From Asterochloris sp. CNOR1 (Eukaryota; Chlorophyta; Trebouxiophyceae; Trebouxiales; Trebouxiaceae), in the NCBI GenBank assembly GCA_963969365.1, contig OZ017765.1:151391-215390 (forward strand): a stretch of 64,000 bases of DNA, read 5' to 3'. Of the stretch, positions 51,797 through 63,282 are shown in pieces (within the stretch, counting starts at the first letter, position 1; every line of letters begins with the position of its first letter). The notes beneath the pieces were generated by a model. That model was not told the origin of the DNA, did not search any database, and saw only the letters and a list, made by a program, of their open reading frames with translations. The position numbers and the translations under genes are program-made.

Positions 51797-53726
51797 TTAA
51801 AAGAGAATCCTTCTCGTTCTAACTCTGTTTCAGCAAGACGATGAAAAAACCTCTTCTTTTTCTTTACCCCTAAATGGTTTATTTCAGTCAAGACCAAATA
51901 CAACTCTTTTAGGGGGCATTTACCACACAACGGCAAAACTGTTTTCCGGTTATGTCATCTGCCCTCCCTGGCGAAGATTTGACCAAAAGTCAAAATTGTT
52001 TCTAATAAACTTCGGGCCCAAGCACCCCCCTTTTACAGCCAAGTAGAACGTTTCTAGCAAGCAGCACACAACCTTCAACTTTTTCACAACGTACCCAATT
52101 TACGAAGTCACACGTTGACAGGGTTGTACCCTTGGTGTTTGCTTTGCACTCGCTTTGGTTGACGTATCACAAGGCCGCAAAAAGGGATTAAAAGTTGTCG
52201 CTTAACTTTGATTGGAATCCCTTCTGTAAAGATGGAAACTGGTTTTTTCAAAGACAATGAACTGCTTTAATCATTCTTGTGCTTGTAAAACACGCAAACG
52301 GTCCAGGTAACGGCAACAAGGAGTTGAAGCCAGGCAAAGGCACGGCGCAACTCTACGTTTCACAAGTTTAGGACGTAACACTGGCTATGCGTGTGTCTTG
52401 CTCTTTCTTGTCTTTTTAGTGGAAAGCAAGACTTGTACCCTGTGTCGTTTTTGGCTACAAAACGTTTACTTTCTTACTTGGCACTAGAAGTAAAACGAGT
52501 TTTATTTATAGGGCATAAGACCCTACATTTTTCGTTTTGTGCTATCTATGATTTAGCAATTGGATAACAAGACGATCGTTACAAATAGGTAAGATAAGGT
52601 TACACGTAGTCTTAACGTAATAAAGGTAAGCGCAGTTCTTGACCCAACTACTCGCATGCAAAGCAAGAACAAGACAGGACGTAAAACAAGCATTTTTTTT
52701 GGGTAACAACTTTAGCAAGTAATCAAAAAGGGTGAACCCTCTCATTCTGACTGGCTTGCTTTGCATAAAGTAATTGTTTTTCAAGATCTAAGATCTCCAA
52801 AGGCGTGATAACTTGCGTCTAATCTCTGCTATAGTAAAGAGATTTGAGAAGACATTTGCTCGTTTTTGAGTCTACGAACAGGCGTCCCAACTGATGTCTG
52901 TTTAGTGGCTGTGAGTCAAGCAGGCTAAACACCTCTTGATAAAAACTTGTTGAGACTTTTAATAGTAGGTAGAAACCTCTTTTTTATTGCTTCAACAACG
53001 TATTAAGAAAAGGTTGGCCAATCGAATTTATGTGTTTTAACTTCGACTCACCCAAACAACAGGGTAGATACAATTTTTTGGTCTCCTGCCAACTTGGTTT
53101 CCTAATTACGGTGACCCTTTTGACCGCAGGTAGGCGTGGAGCAAAACACCTTGTAGAGAATTGAAAAGTAAACGGTAACAAGGTTTTAAAGTTTCGTTCC
53201 TTGTTTTACAGGGTGTGCCGAAGAAAGCTCCACGTCTACTAACCAAAAGTTGTGTTGCCTTCGGCTACAAGTGGTTCGCTCGAAAGTGCTTTCCTCTACG
53301 TCTATTTACGGTCAAAAGCAACGGTGATGTAAAACTAGAATGGGTTATGTTATTTGTCATAAAATCTAACATTCTCTAACAATTTTTTGTTTTTGTCTCT
53401 CCAATTACCCCATATTGTAATAAACACAGGTTTAAAGGCATACAACGTTTTTTATTAAACACGTGCCTTTACTTCGCCAAAACTGTTTGATCAAGTCTTT
53501 CAAAATGTTGACAAAAGGAGAAAACTTTAATAAAATTACAAACATTACCCCTTAAAAACAATTTACAAGTGATTACAAACCACTTTTCAAAAAGCATCAA
53601 ACAAAACAACAGGAGTTAGAGTAAAACTATTACACGTGATCGTGCTTTGCTGGAAGTCTGAAAGATAGGTACAAGACCTACTACTTGTTTTATCGATATA
53701 CACACTATCAGGTTTGTTTACACTAA
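51797..53726. other. 1.9-kb spacer, may hold broken tilS 5' sequence
   Basis: 51797-52060 (minus) is open in a frame offset from tilS apart from one TGA. It reads LLETILTFGQIFAREGR, TGA, HNRKTVLPLCGK and on to FFHRLAETELEREG. I could not find an SGGxDS motif here. 52100-53350 is repeat mosaic with R2 near 53255. 53390-53720 is AT-rich and leads to trnD. Confidence 0.4.
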
Positions 53727-53800
53727 GGGGCTGTAGTTCAATTGGTAAGAGCACCGCCTTGTCACGGCGGAAGTTGCGGGTTCAAGTCCCGTCAGTCTCG
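53727..53800 (+). tRNA. trnD(guc): tRNA-Asp (GUC)
   Basis: 74 nt. The acceptor ggggctg pairs with cagtctc, with two G-U pairs. The anticodon loop ttgtcac gives GTC. The T arm gcgggttcaagtcccgt is intact. Confidence 0.95.
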
Positions 53801-55012
53801 ACATTAATCTTTTTAACTGTATGGCCAGTGAACAGTTGCAGGATAGGAATTATAAAACACACCTTGAGCGGAGGTACAACTATTACCAACGATTTCCATG
53901 CAAAAAACGGCAATGTTTTCAATATTGGTTTTTTATTCTGCACTACGTGGTGGTGGAGGTGAGGTAATGGGTAGGTGTATCTTTTTACGGGATGTTTACT
54001 GGCATCCAAAGGCAACACAAGCAACAACCTTTTGTCGTGCTTTGCATCGAAAGCACTTAAGCGTACCAACACGTAATCGACCGGGTTGCTTCTGGTACTA
54101 CTAACCCTTGGTTGTGTAATCAAGGAGAACTTTCCCTATAACCTTTTGTGCTTGCTTTGCATTACCTTCGGATGTAGAGCTTCGTTGATAAGCATAATTC
54201 ACTTTTGTATAGCACCAAGTTGTCCTTTGCAAACAGAATTAGTGGTTTAGTTTGCATCGAATAATATACTATTTAGGGTTACATATTAATTAGTTTTTTT
54301 GTACGTATCCACCTTCCTAACTACAATTTTTTCTATCGCTTTGAGCGAGTAGAGATAATGGTAATGTTGATTCGAGTAACGAGATGAGAAAATACTGATT
54401 AAAAGCACATTTGCGTATTGCTTGCAAAGCTACATAAGGAAAGACCGGAACAAAAACCTGCCCCCTTTAAGAAGAAACCAAACCACAACCAGTTGTAACA
54501 AAAACAAAAGAAAGACAAAACACAACCGAATGTTGCTTTACGAGCTTCTTATTGTGGCCAAAGGCAACACCTCCTAGACCGTAGTAGAACCAACTGTAGA
54601 ACGCGCACGTCACGCAGCAAGAGGAATTACCGTTGGTTCTACGACCGTTGACATAAGCAAAGCGGATAATGGTTGCTATTTATACGATCGTGTTGCTTGT
54701 CACATTCTTTGACTAGATAACATATCATGGTCTATTGTTTCGCGACTTGCTTATGACGTGCTTTGTTTGTAGACGTGTAACCATTCCTTGATCGAAGATA
54801 GGACGTAACTTGTCGACGTGCGTGAAAAGTAAAGACAAGATAGTAAAGTTAGAATAATTTACGTGTGCCTATCACGTGCAAAGCAACATATAATGCTTAG
54901 AATACAGTTTATAACACAAGGTTACAATTGTTTTGTATGTGCTTCACCGTGCCTGTTTGGTTTTAGACGAAGAATTGGTGTTTTTCCTACGGCAACCAAT
55001 TGCGAAACAAGT
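53801..55012. repeat. 1.2-kb trnD-minD spacer
   Basis: R1 near 54786. R2-like near 54550. 54190-54420 is repeat-poor and AT-rich. No gene recognised. Confidence 0.5.
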
Positions 55013-56719
55013 CTACCCAAAAAACAATTCTTGTACTTTTTGAAACACCCCTTTGTAAGGGGTAGACAAATCTATAAAATAATCTTGTTTTCCTATTAAA
55101 CGACGAGCTGCATTCTCAAAAGCAATACCGGATAATGTTAATTTTTTTTTTAAAACTAACGGTTCACCTCGATTTGTTGAGATGATTACGTGATTATCTT
55201 CAGGGATTGCACCCAGCAAAGGTATTCCTAGCATCTCTTGAACATCACGAACAGACATCATATCGTTTTTTTGAATCATGTCCGGCCGAACACGATTCAC
55301 TAAAAGCTTTACGTTATAAATACCGTTTGCTTCTAAAAGGCCGGCAACTCGATCGGCGTCTCTTATTGCAGTAATTTCAGGAGTTGTTACAATAAGAGCC
55401 TCTTGGGCTGGCGATATTGCGTTTATAAAACCCACATCTATACCAGCAGGGCAGTCAATTAGAACAAATTGATAACCAAGTAAACCAATCGATTTCACCA
55501 AATTCTCCATATTTTTACGAGTTACGTTATACCTCTGTCGATTCTTTGAAATCGAAAGAAGTGAAAGGTTTTTCCAACGTTTGTCTCGTATAAGTGCTTG
55601 GTCAAGCCTACACTGCCCCTCTAAAATGTCCATTGCGGTATAAAGAATACGATTTTCTAACCCTAATAAAAGATCAAGGTTTCTCAGTCCTATATCGGCA
55701 TCGATCAGAGCTACTCGATACCCAAGGCGTGCGATTGACATGCCTAAATTGGCCGTACCTGTTGTTTTACCAACACCCCCTTTCCCTGAAGTTATAACTA
55801 TTGTTCTAACACTTGACACACTGTTTACAACCAGTTCCTGATCAAGGTGTTGCACGTGGTTTTGAGAACCACTTTCACCTTCTGTCTTTGATATCGAAGA
55901 AACACCACAAGCGCAGCACGTAGTGTTTCTTCCGAGAGTATTGAATTCAATTTTTTGGGCAGATACGCCATTTACTGTATGTTTCACACTATTGTTTTGC
56001 GTGCCAATTGCTTGGCTTACTTTGACTAAAGAGGATCCTACCTTCGGTCTATAAAGTGCTTTGCGGCAGAAGAAAGTAACAAGTTGGCCCGTAGAACACA
56101 TATAATTCGTCCCAAGGAAAACGTTTTCCGTCCGTAAGAAAGGACGCGAATCATCTCGTACTGCTTTAGCACTAGCAATAGCCCTTACCTTTTGAAGCTC
56201 GCCCCTTTGACTAGTTCGAGTGATTGATCGAAAACTCGTTCCACTGAATGCTTTGTTTTTGTAGTAACCATTTGCCGGTGAAAATACTGCGGAGCAACTT
56301 GCTTCAGGCATTGACGCTAAGCACCACCTACTTGTTTCAGTTAAAAGATTGGAACTGCAAAACTGATCCTTGTTAAATTGTTTGCCAAACAATTTATTCG
56401 CGAACAAAGTGCGTGTTGGTTGGTATTGCATTTGTGCATCTTGCTCTTGGTGTTGCTGTTGGTCTACTAACCAAAGGTGAAAGTGGTTTGCTTCAGGTCC
56501 AATAGCAAGGCGATCGTTTATGCAAGTAACAAAAGTTGCTTTAATAGGAAACGTGTGTTTTGGGGTGAAAACAAAATCAAAGCAAAGTTGATGGGTCAAG
56601 TAAGAGGAGTTGTTTTGAGCGTACAGTTTGCACCATTTATCAAACACTACGAGGTGCTTTGCTCCACGTAGTGTGTGAAAAGATAAACAAATAAAAGGTT
56701 TTAAACAAAATAAAAACAT
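55013..56719 (-). CDS. minD: Septum-site determining protein MinD with a long N-terminal extension
   Basis: Membrane-associated ATPase that positions the plastid division ring. The last 265 residues form a complete MinD: deviant Walker A SGKGGVGKTT at 311-320, ALIDADIGLRNLDLLLGL, FVLIDCPAGIDVGF, TTPEITAIRDADR, and the C-terminal amphipathic segment YKGVFQKVQELFFG. The preceding roughly 302 residues have no MinD similarity and include translated spacer repeats. No ATG lies close to the domain; a GTG sits about four codons before VRTIVITSGK. True start uncertain. The stop is TAG. Confidence 0.93.
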   Translation of the reverse strand: MFLFCLKPFICLSFHTLRGAKHLVVFDKWCKLYAQNNSSYLTHQLCFDFVFTPKHTFPIKATFVTCINDRLAIGPEANHFHLWLVDQQQHQEQDAQMQYQPTRTLFANKLFGKQFNKDQFCSSNLLTETSRWCLASMPEASCSAVFSPANGYYKNKAFSGTSFRSITRTSQRGELQKVRAIASAKAVRDDSRPFLRTENVFLGTNYMCSTGQLVTFFCRKALYRPKVGSSLVKVSQAIGTQNNSVKHTVNGVSAQKIEFNTLGRNTTCCACGVSSISKTEGESGSQNHVQHLDQELVVNSVSSVRTIVITSGKGGVGKTTGTANLGMSIARLGYRVALIDADIGLRNLDLLLGLENRILYTAMDILEGQCRLDQALIRDKRWKNLSLLSISKNRQRYNVTRKNMENLVKSIGLLGYQFVLIDCPAGIDVGFINAISPAQEALIVTTPEITAIRDADRVAGLLEANGIYNVKLLVNRVRPDMIQKNDMMSVRDVQEMLGIPLLGAIPEDNHVIISTNRGEPLVLKKKLTLSGIAFENAARRLIGKQDYFIDLSTPYKGVFQKVQELFFG

Positions 56720-58121
56720 AAGCTATTAAAATTGTGAATAAGTACACTTCTCAAATGTTTTTGCGAAACAATTTGTGCGGAGCAAGACGGAAGGTAGGAC
56801 GTGAAAGTGATTCGCTCGAAAATGGTTAGCAAGGTTGTCAACCAAGATTAATAACCTTTTACCAGGAACAAAGTTAGGTCCAGCAAGAAGTTACGTGTGG
56901 TTAGAAAACATTATGTTTTGTTTGTCTGGTTACACCTTGTTTTAAAAGTTTATGTTGTATGAGTCAAAACCTTGTCTTGTCCGCAGCAAAAGCGAAGCTT
57001 GTCTAAGATAAAATTATTGCAACGCATTCTCCTGACCTTAAATAGGCTCACCATCGTTAGCTTTACAAGCCGTTGTGTAACAACATGTGCTTTTTTTTGT
57101 AACTAAATCGCTTGTGTTGCTAACAGCCAAAGGTTGTGTTGGCTTCGGCTACAAGCGCTTCGCTCGATAGTGGTTGGTTCGAAAGTGGTTCGCTCGACGT
57201 CCAACAGATTTAGTGTTTTGCATCAATAACTACAAAACGTGTTGCGTTTGATTGCTTTGCACAAAGGTACAAGTGTTTCATTACAAGGCGACAACATACA
57301 AAACAAGGATCAAGAGACCTTTCGTGTTGCTACAACCGGAAACAATGCTGATCCTTTGGTTTTCAGCAAAGGGTACAATACGTAAGCAAAGCAAATATTG
57401 TAATTCTGTGAAAAAAGGTTTTTGCTTACGCCGAGCAAAGTACCATTCAAAAGAGGATACAAAACACAACTTAAAGTTTGTGTTAAAGGTGTTTGGTTGG
57501 CACGGAAGTACGTGCCTCCAACAGTATAACAAAAACAAAATCAAAAAACTCTACTGTTCGAATTTGGTTGGATGGTTGCAGTTTAAATTTTAAAGTTTGC
57601 TTTCTCAGCAGATCTACTTTATCAAACTCCAAGACCCAAAGTTGATGGCTCGTACTACGCACAACCATTTACAAATTGTCTTGTACCTCTTTGTAAGCAA
57701 AGGTAACACAACCAAGTCGTGAATTTGTTTCATACGCCCTGACTCGTAACCAAAGGGAACACGTTAGACAAAGACTCTATCCAAGTAGTGTGTAGAGCAA
57801 TTGTTTTACGAGCAAAACACTAGCCAAAGGGTACAAGAAGTTTGTACTTGGTATAACCTCTTCCTCAGGAAAAACCACTTTCGAGCCGACCACTCTCGAG
57901 ATGCTTTGTTTCACGATCACCTTCTTGCACCCTTCGCCCTTGTAGCCTTTGGCAACAGTACGAGTTATCTTTGGTAATACGTTGTCTACAAGACGTAGGA
58001 CGCAACACTTGCTTGGCACGCATGCAAAGCAAGTCAAGGACAATATGCGGTACAAAACCTAATGGTTGGAAATGCCAAACATGTGCTTCAACAAGAGATT
58101 TTTATAGGATATAAAGGTAAG
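56720..58121. repeat. 1.4-kb minD-trnR spacer
   Basis: R2-like near 57135, R4 at 57840-57890 with cctcaggaaaaaccac, and runs of gttcgctcgaaagtg around 57160-57200. A 57252-57593 frame is open but reads through repeats. No gene. Confidence 0.5.
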
Positions 58122-58195
58122 TGAGCAAGGAGGGATTCGAACCCCCGACACCGTGGTTCGTAGCCACGTGCTCTAGTCCACTGAGCTACAAGCCC
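58122..58195 (-). tRNA. trnR(acg): tRNA-Arg (ACG)
   Basis: 74 nt. The anticodon loop ctacgaa gives ACG. The T arm gggggttcgaatccctc is intact. The acceptor (gggcttg against cttgctc) has two U-U mismatches; mismatches at the same positions are known in plastid trnR(ACG). Confidence 0.93.
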
Positions 58196-59253
58196 TAACC
58201 CTAATTTACAATAGATTGTATCGTAATTCCAAATTAATTACAATTCTTCCTGTAGGTGTTGCTTCGCACAAGAGTTAGTACCATATGCAATGGTTTTCAC
58301 CACAGACCTTTGCTTGGCATTTAATCTTCCCATCAAACAAAACAGAACCAAAACATTGCTTTTAATTTGTCATCAATTTTATTACGCCAACGTTCTATGC
58401 AACCTGTACAAGTTACGTCCTATCTTCAATCAAGGGATGGTTACACCTCTTCTGCTGGACAACCAAGAAAAGGTAAAACCCAAAGAAAACACTACTTTTT
58501 GTACCTGGTAAAAAAAGTTTCACTATCTGATCACTTTAACTCGTTCTTGTAATCAGATTGATAATCTATAAATGCGGATACAAGATCATTGTTACGTGCA
58601 GCTATTCCATTCTTTTTTTTGATATACATTTAGTTTTGATGTGATTGCCGTTATTGGTTATGCTTTTGACAAGTTTAAACAAAATCACTAAAAAATTAAA
58701 CTTGTATTGGCTCTGTTTGTATTGTCTACGAATGAAGCTCTAATAAAAAACAACTGTTTAAAGTTGTTTGTTGTGTTACCTTTCGTTACAAGAGTGTTAG
58801 TGTGTTCACGTTGCGAACAAATTTCTGGTAGTGATAATCGAGAACTAAACCGCTTGTTACAACCAAACTTTTAAAACAAAACGTCTTTTGATCTGTGTTA
58901 CCTTTGGCCACAAGACCAAAGTGGTTCCAGAAAATAGAAATTAAAAACATTATCGTCAACCGATTGCCTGTCCAAAGGAAGACGTGCGTTTAGGTGTTGC
59001 CGTCAACTTGCTTGGCACTACGAGTTACGTCCTATGTGTTGCCTTTGGGACGAAATGCAAAGCAAGGCGCAACACTTAGGGCCTAATTCCTACCTTTGGT
59101 TACACCCCTACTAACTAAAGGTCCTGTAACCAAGGGTAACTCCACGTCGACCTTTGGTCAACTAGTTGTGTTTTTTCTAATGTAGGTAAGTGTTTTACAG
59201 TACCAGATGGGCATTCATCACGCCTGTTTTTCAATGCAACACCAGAATATAAG
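58196..59253. repeat. 1.06-kb trnR-accD spacer
   Basis: A variant R1 (inverted) near 58418, R2-like near 58770 and 58905, and gtccaaaggaagacgtgcg near 58972. 58560-58760 is repeat-poor; no small photosystem gene found on either strand. Confidence 0.5.
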
Positions 59254-60393
59254 CTAAACAGGTTTTTGGTAGGCTTTTTTGGTAGTTCTGGTTTGTTTAC
59301 CAACCATGTTTTTAGCCTCACGTTTTTGTCTCAGATGGTATCTAATGGATTCATTTTCTTTTTCTATCTTTTGTTGAACCAAGTGTTGCCTTTGGCTACA
59401 AGCATGTGTTAACTTGCGAGTGATCTTTCGGCGTGTTTTCTCTTCCGTGATACCAACAATGTTTTGTTGAATACTATACGGGATGTGACCAGATTTTCTA
59501 AAAGGTGCATCTTTATAAAGAGTAATAGTTTCAGACAAAGCTTGTTTTAAAAAAGAACGTGAAACAATAAAATCTAACAAACCGTGATGTAATAAATACT
59601 CTGACGTTTGAAAGTTATCGGGTAATTTCTTTTCTTGTAGTGTTTGCTCAATAACCCGTCTACCTGCAAAACCTATTAAAGCTTTGGGCTCTGCAAATAT
59701 CAAGTCACCCAACATACCAAAGCTTGCAGTTACACCACCTGTTGTTGGGCTTGTTAGAACTGAGATATAAAGCAGATTGGCAGATGATTGATGAATTTGT
59801 AAAGCTGCTGAAACCTTTGCCATTTGCATTAAACTTAAAATCCCTTCTTGCATCCTTGCACCACCAGAAGCAGAAACCAAAACAAGCGTTAATCCTTCAA
59901 CAGTAGCATACTCTATAAGTCGAGTAATTTTCTCCCCAACAACCGAGCCCATCGTACCCGCCATAAAATTGAAATCCAATACCCCAAGAGCGATTGGAAT
60001 ACCGTCTAACATTCCTGTACCGGTTTGAACAGCATCTCGTAGACCTGTCTCAGTTTGTACGGCAATCAATCTTTCTGTATAACTCTTTTTATCGCGAAAC
60101 TCTAAAGAATCTACAGGTGAAACCCTGTTGTCTAAAGGTCTCCAACTTTTAACATCAATCAAATCCTTTATGCGCTCATTGCTATTCATATCAAGATAAC
60201 AACCACATTTAAAACAAACATGGTGATGTTGTCGTTGAGTTCTAATATAAATTGTTTCTTTACAATTCTCACAATGAGTCCACATATCTGAAAGTGCAAG
60301 CTCAGGGTCTTTTTTAACAGAAGAGGCTTGTCTTTTGGTACTTGGGTTTTTTGTTGATGTGGAATGCTCATCAAACCACTCTAGAATAGTCAT
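59254..60393 (-). CDS. accD: Acetyl-CoA carboxylase carboxyltransferase subunit beta
   Basis: Makes malonyl-CoA for fatty acid synthesis in the stroma. 379 residues. The four-cysteine zinc finger is at 41-63 (CENC and CFKC). The carboxyltransferase core includes [37 protein letters not shown] and [10 protein letters not shown]. Past about residue 300 the sequence leaves the family and contains a translated R2 element ([10 protein letters not shown]) at 59378-59406, followed by a lysine-rich tail. It starts at ATG 60393 and stops with TAG. Confidence 0.96.
   Translation of the reverse strand: MTILEWFDEHSTSTKNPSTKRQASSVKKDPELALSDMWTHCENCKETIYIRTQRQHHHVCFKCGCYLDMNSNERIKDLIDVKSWRPLDNRVSPVDSLEFRDKKSYTERLIAVQTETGLRDAVQTGTGMLDGIPIALGVLDFNFMAGTMGSVVGEKITRLIEYATVEGLTLVLVSASGGARMQEGILSLMQMAKVSAALQIHQSSANLLYISVLTSPTTGGVTASFGMLGDLIFAEPKALIGFAGRRVIEQTLQEKKLPDNFQTSEYLLHHGLLDFIVSRSFLKQALSETITLYKDAPFRKSGHIPYSIQQNIVGITEEKTRRKITRKLTHACSQRQHLVQQKIEKENESIRYHLRQKREAKNMVGKQTRTTKKAYQKPV
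59378..59406. repeat. R2 element inside the accD coding region
   Basis: The plus strand reads aagtgttgcctttggctaca within the C-terminal part of accD, identical to R2 copies in spacers. The reading frame stays open, adding about ten residues. Confidence 0.85.
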
Positions 60394-61245
60394 TTTATTT
60401 ATATTCCTTATATGTTTTTATTTAAAAGGTTTTTAAAACCAATATTAAAACAACGTACAAAACAATAGAACCTACCCCACTACGCCAACCGATTGCGCGT
60501 CCTACCTACGGTTCTATGGTTCTACCGTTCTACGGTCTAGGAGGTGTTGCCTTTAGCTACAAGTGTTGCTACATCCCAAGGATAGGTCTTTCTCTCGTTC
60601 TTGGCAAAGGGTACTCGTCAAGGAATTGATTCGCACAAAGAGTTGATAATATTGCCGTCCTACCTGCTTGTAGCCGAAGGCAACACAAGGAAGGAAACAC
60701 AAGGAAAGGTACAATAAGAAACTCGACCTACGCATGATATACATTAGCTGGAGCGTTTCTAGCTCCAGCACAACCTAGCAACAGCAATTGGCTACAGAAA
60801 GACATAAACGTAGGTCGAAGTGTTGCAAAGCAGGCAATACGGGAGGCCAACTCGAGTGTAGGTAGTTTCAAATATTTGAAAGGGTTAATGTTTTGCCTTT
60901 TCTGGATCTAACTTTTATCTACGCGATCCACTTAGTTCATAACGGTAGAACAAGGAAATACAAAGCAACAAAAGTACCATCTGATCAAAAAAGAATACAA
61001 ACCATTTATAAAGGTACCGGTTTGCAATGCTCCAAACATACAAATTTCTAATGAGTTTGTATCAAAAAAAACAAGTAGGCAAAAAACATATGTACAAACA
61101 ACCAGGATGAAAGAGTAATCACTCTAAAAGAGTAATTTTGTTGTTGCTTTGCACGCAGTGTTACCTTTGAGTACAAGGGCGAAAGGTACAACACTTTTTG
61201 TTAATTTTTTTTAAAGATCTGGCTTTGTACAGCCTTACACGAGAA
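60394..61245. repeat. accD-psbZ spacer
   Basis: Degenerate ggttctac run at 60507-60536, R2 at 60549, R5 at 60591, R2 again at 60670. 60950-61120 is AT-rich and repeat-poor without a recognised gene. Confidence 0.5.
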
Positions 61246-61434
61246 TTATACCACAAAAGAATTTAGTAAGCCAACAGCAAATACTAAAAGTAACCATAAA
61301 CTCAAGCCTGAAAAAACAGTACGCTTGTTTTGAGTCCAACCTTCAGGAGAAGCAAAAACTACAGGTACCCCTACAACTAAAAGAAAAGAAAGTGCAACTA
61401 GTGCAAGAAGAGTTAATTGAAAAATAAAAGTCAT
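61246..61434 (-). CDS. psbZ: Photosystem II protein PsbZ
   Basis: A 62-residue, two-helix protein at the PSII-antenna interface. [20 protein letters not shown] and [15 protein letters not shown] are diagnostic. ATG at 61434, TAA stop. Family length is exact. Confidence 0.97.
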   Translation of the reverse strand: MTFIFQLTLLALVALSFLLVVGVPVVFASPEGWTQNKRTVFSGLSLWLLLVFAVGLLNSFVV

Positions 61435-62715
61435 ACTTTATATATATTCGAAGTAAAAAGCCAAAAGGTTTTCTTTGTGGGCCCAAGCAAGCCGTCTAGA
61501 ATTGAACCCAGTTTACAGGATAAAAGCTAATTAGATTGTCATGTGACACTTGTTTGAAAGAAAGGTTTATCCTAACCGATTGGTCACTCGATCTCTAATT
61601 CAAAACGTGAAGTTATGTCAACCGATTGCGCCAACCGATTATACCCTTCGCCCTTGTACCGAAAGGCAATGCAAAACACCACCTGCGTGTCTGTAAAACA
61701 CGCAATTGCTTTACCTGTTTCTATTTGTTTCTACAATAAAAAGGTTGCTCGTAGTAAAAAAAGGTTTTCCTTGTTCTTTGCAAGCAATTAGGTCTTGCTT
61801 CTGCCGGTAGGTAGATGTGTAACCAAAGGTAGGTGGTAGCAAAACAAACTTAAAACTTTACAAAACAACCTTTCTGCTTGCAAAGCACTTTCGAGCAAAG
61901 CACTGTTACTAACCGATTGCGTGCTTTTTATTGTACCCTTCGTGGTGTTTCCTTCCTTGTGTTGCCTTCGGCTACAAGCAGGTAGGACGCAACACTTGGT
62001 GCTTGACCCATCCTCGATCGAAGATAGGACGTAGCAAGTGATATTACTTTTTTTGTATCTACTGCTTGTTTAGTACCCCTTCAGACACAAACATTTAGTT
62101 AATGAATTAAACTAAAGCAAATGAGCAATGCACTAGCTACCTTAACGTACTTGTTACAATTTTTTTGTAGAACCTGCTGATCAAGTATTGTGATTTGTAT
62201 CAACTACTGGTCGTGCTTTGCAGGCAGTCAACTCGACTTGTACAAGTAACTTGGTCCTGTACCCTTTGCTTTAATTTGCTGAAAACCGAAGAGAAACTTA
62301 TCCATTATCTTCGCTCCGGTACGACGTAGTAAGCAAAGCAATTTGTGTACCGTGTTGCGTCAACTTGCTTTGCACGCAGTGTTGCCTTTGGGTACAAGGG
62401 TGAGGGGTACAATTGATTGACCTATCCATTACCTTTGCTCCACCACCAGGTAGCAACACGAATTGTTACATAACCTTTGATTAGTAGAAACACTTCCTAG
62501 ACGGTAGAACCGTAGGTAGAACCGTAGGTAGAACCGTAGGTAGAACCGTAGGTAGAACCGTAGGTAGAACCGTAGGTAGAACCGTAGGTAGAACGCATTG
62601 CTTTGGACGAGACGGTGTTGCTGTAAATGAAGATGTTTCTGTTTTGGGTGAATTTCACTTTGTGTGTCACCTAACATTTTTACCAAGACGTTGTGCTTGC
62701 AAAGTACGTAATTAG
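61435..62715. repeat. 1.3-kb psbZ-psbI spacer
   Basis: R2 near 61962, R1 near 62015, R2 near 62383, and the tandem array at 62506. The segment gaattgaacccag at 61499 resembles a T arm but no cloverleaf can be drawn. No gene recognised. Confidence 0.55.
62506..62593 (+). repeat. Tandem array, 12-bp unit agaaccgtaggt, about seven copies
   Basis: Uninterrupted agaaccgtaggt units. Shares the accgtaggt core with the 11-bp array at 33886. Confidence 0.95.
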
Positions 62716-62832
62716 TTAATTAGAATCTTTTTGTCCTGGGTTTCTACCTGGGTCGTTAGATAGGAATCCAAAGAAAAAGATAGAAACAAAAAAACTCACT
62801 ACAGTATATACGACAATTTTTAATGTTAGCAT
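62716..62832 (-). CDS. psbI: Photosystem II protein PsbI
   Basis: A 38-residue single-helix PSII subunit. It starts [12 protein letters not shown] and ends with [14 protein letters not shown] plus two residues. ATG at 62832, TAA stop. Confidence 0.96.
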   Translation of the reverse strand: MLTLKIVVYTVVSFFVSIFFFGFLSNDPGRNPGQKDSN

Positions 62833-62881
62833 AAGATTTGTTTTTAAGGTTGATAAGTTTTATAGACTACTTTTAAATTTT

Positions 62882-62912
62882 ATTATACCATATATGAGAA
62901 TATATAGCTCAA
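62882..62912 (-). promoter_or_regulatory. Possible psbI promoter
   Basis: Read on the minus strand: TTGAGC (62907-62912), 19 nt, TATAAT (62882-62887), about 50 nt before the psbI start. The -10 is perfect. Confidence 0.5.
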
Positions 62913-63122
62913 ATATTTGTCTTGGTAGGTGATCAACAAGCCATAATATCAGGTAATTTTTGATTGTTTGTAGGAAACAAATCGTTATTTAGGTGTTTTA
63001 TTCACAATAAAACTTAAACCTACTACTTTTTTTATACTAATCTGTTTAAATCAACCTGTTCAAACCATCGTCCCGCCTAATGTTTAAGCTTCCCTTTCGC
63101 TACCCGACCTGCTTTGCTTGTA
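62913..63122. other. AT-rich spacer
   Basis: Repeat-poor AT-rich sequence between the psbI promoter and the tandem array. Nothing recognised. Confidence 0.5.
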
Positions 63123-63282
63123 GAGCATTCGAGCATTCGAGCATTCGAGCATTCGAGCATTCGAGCATTCGAGCATTCGAGCATTCGAGCATTCGAGCAT
63201 TCGAGCATTCGAGCATTCGAGCATTCGAGCATTCGAGCATTCGAGCATTCGAGCATTCGAGCATTCGAGCATTCGAGCATTC
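63123..63282 (+). repeat. Tandem array, 8-bp unit gagcattc, 20 copies
   Basis: Exactly 20 perfect copies of gagcattc (160 bp). Since 8 is not a multiple of 3, all three frames are used in turn and open frames exist on both strands; none is a gene. Confidence 0.97.

Noticed and set aside
57252-57593. 113-codon plus-strand frame
   Set aside because: It overlaps an antisense frame, begins in repeats, and resembles no known protein.
61490-61570. gaattgaacccag resembling the T arm of a minus-strand tRNA
   Set aside because: The T stem has mismatches and no cloverleaf forms.
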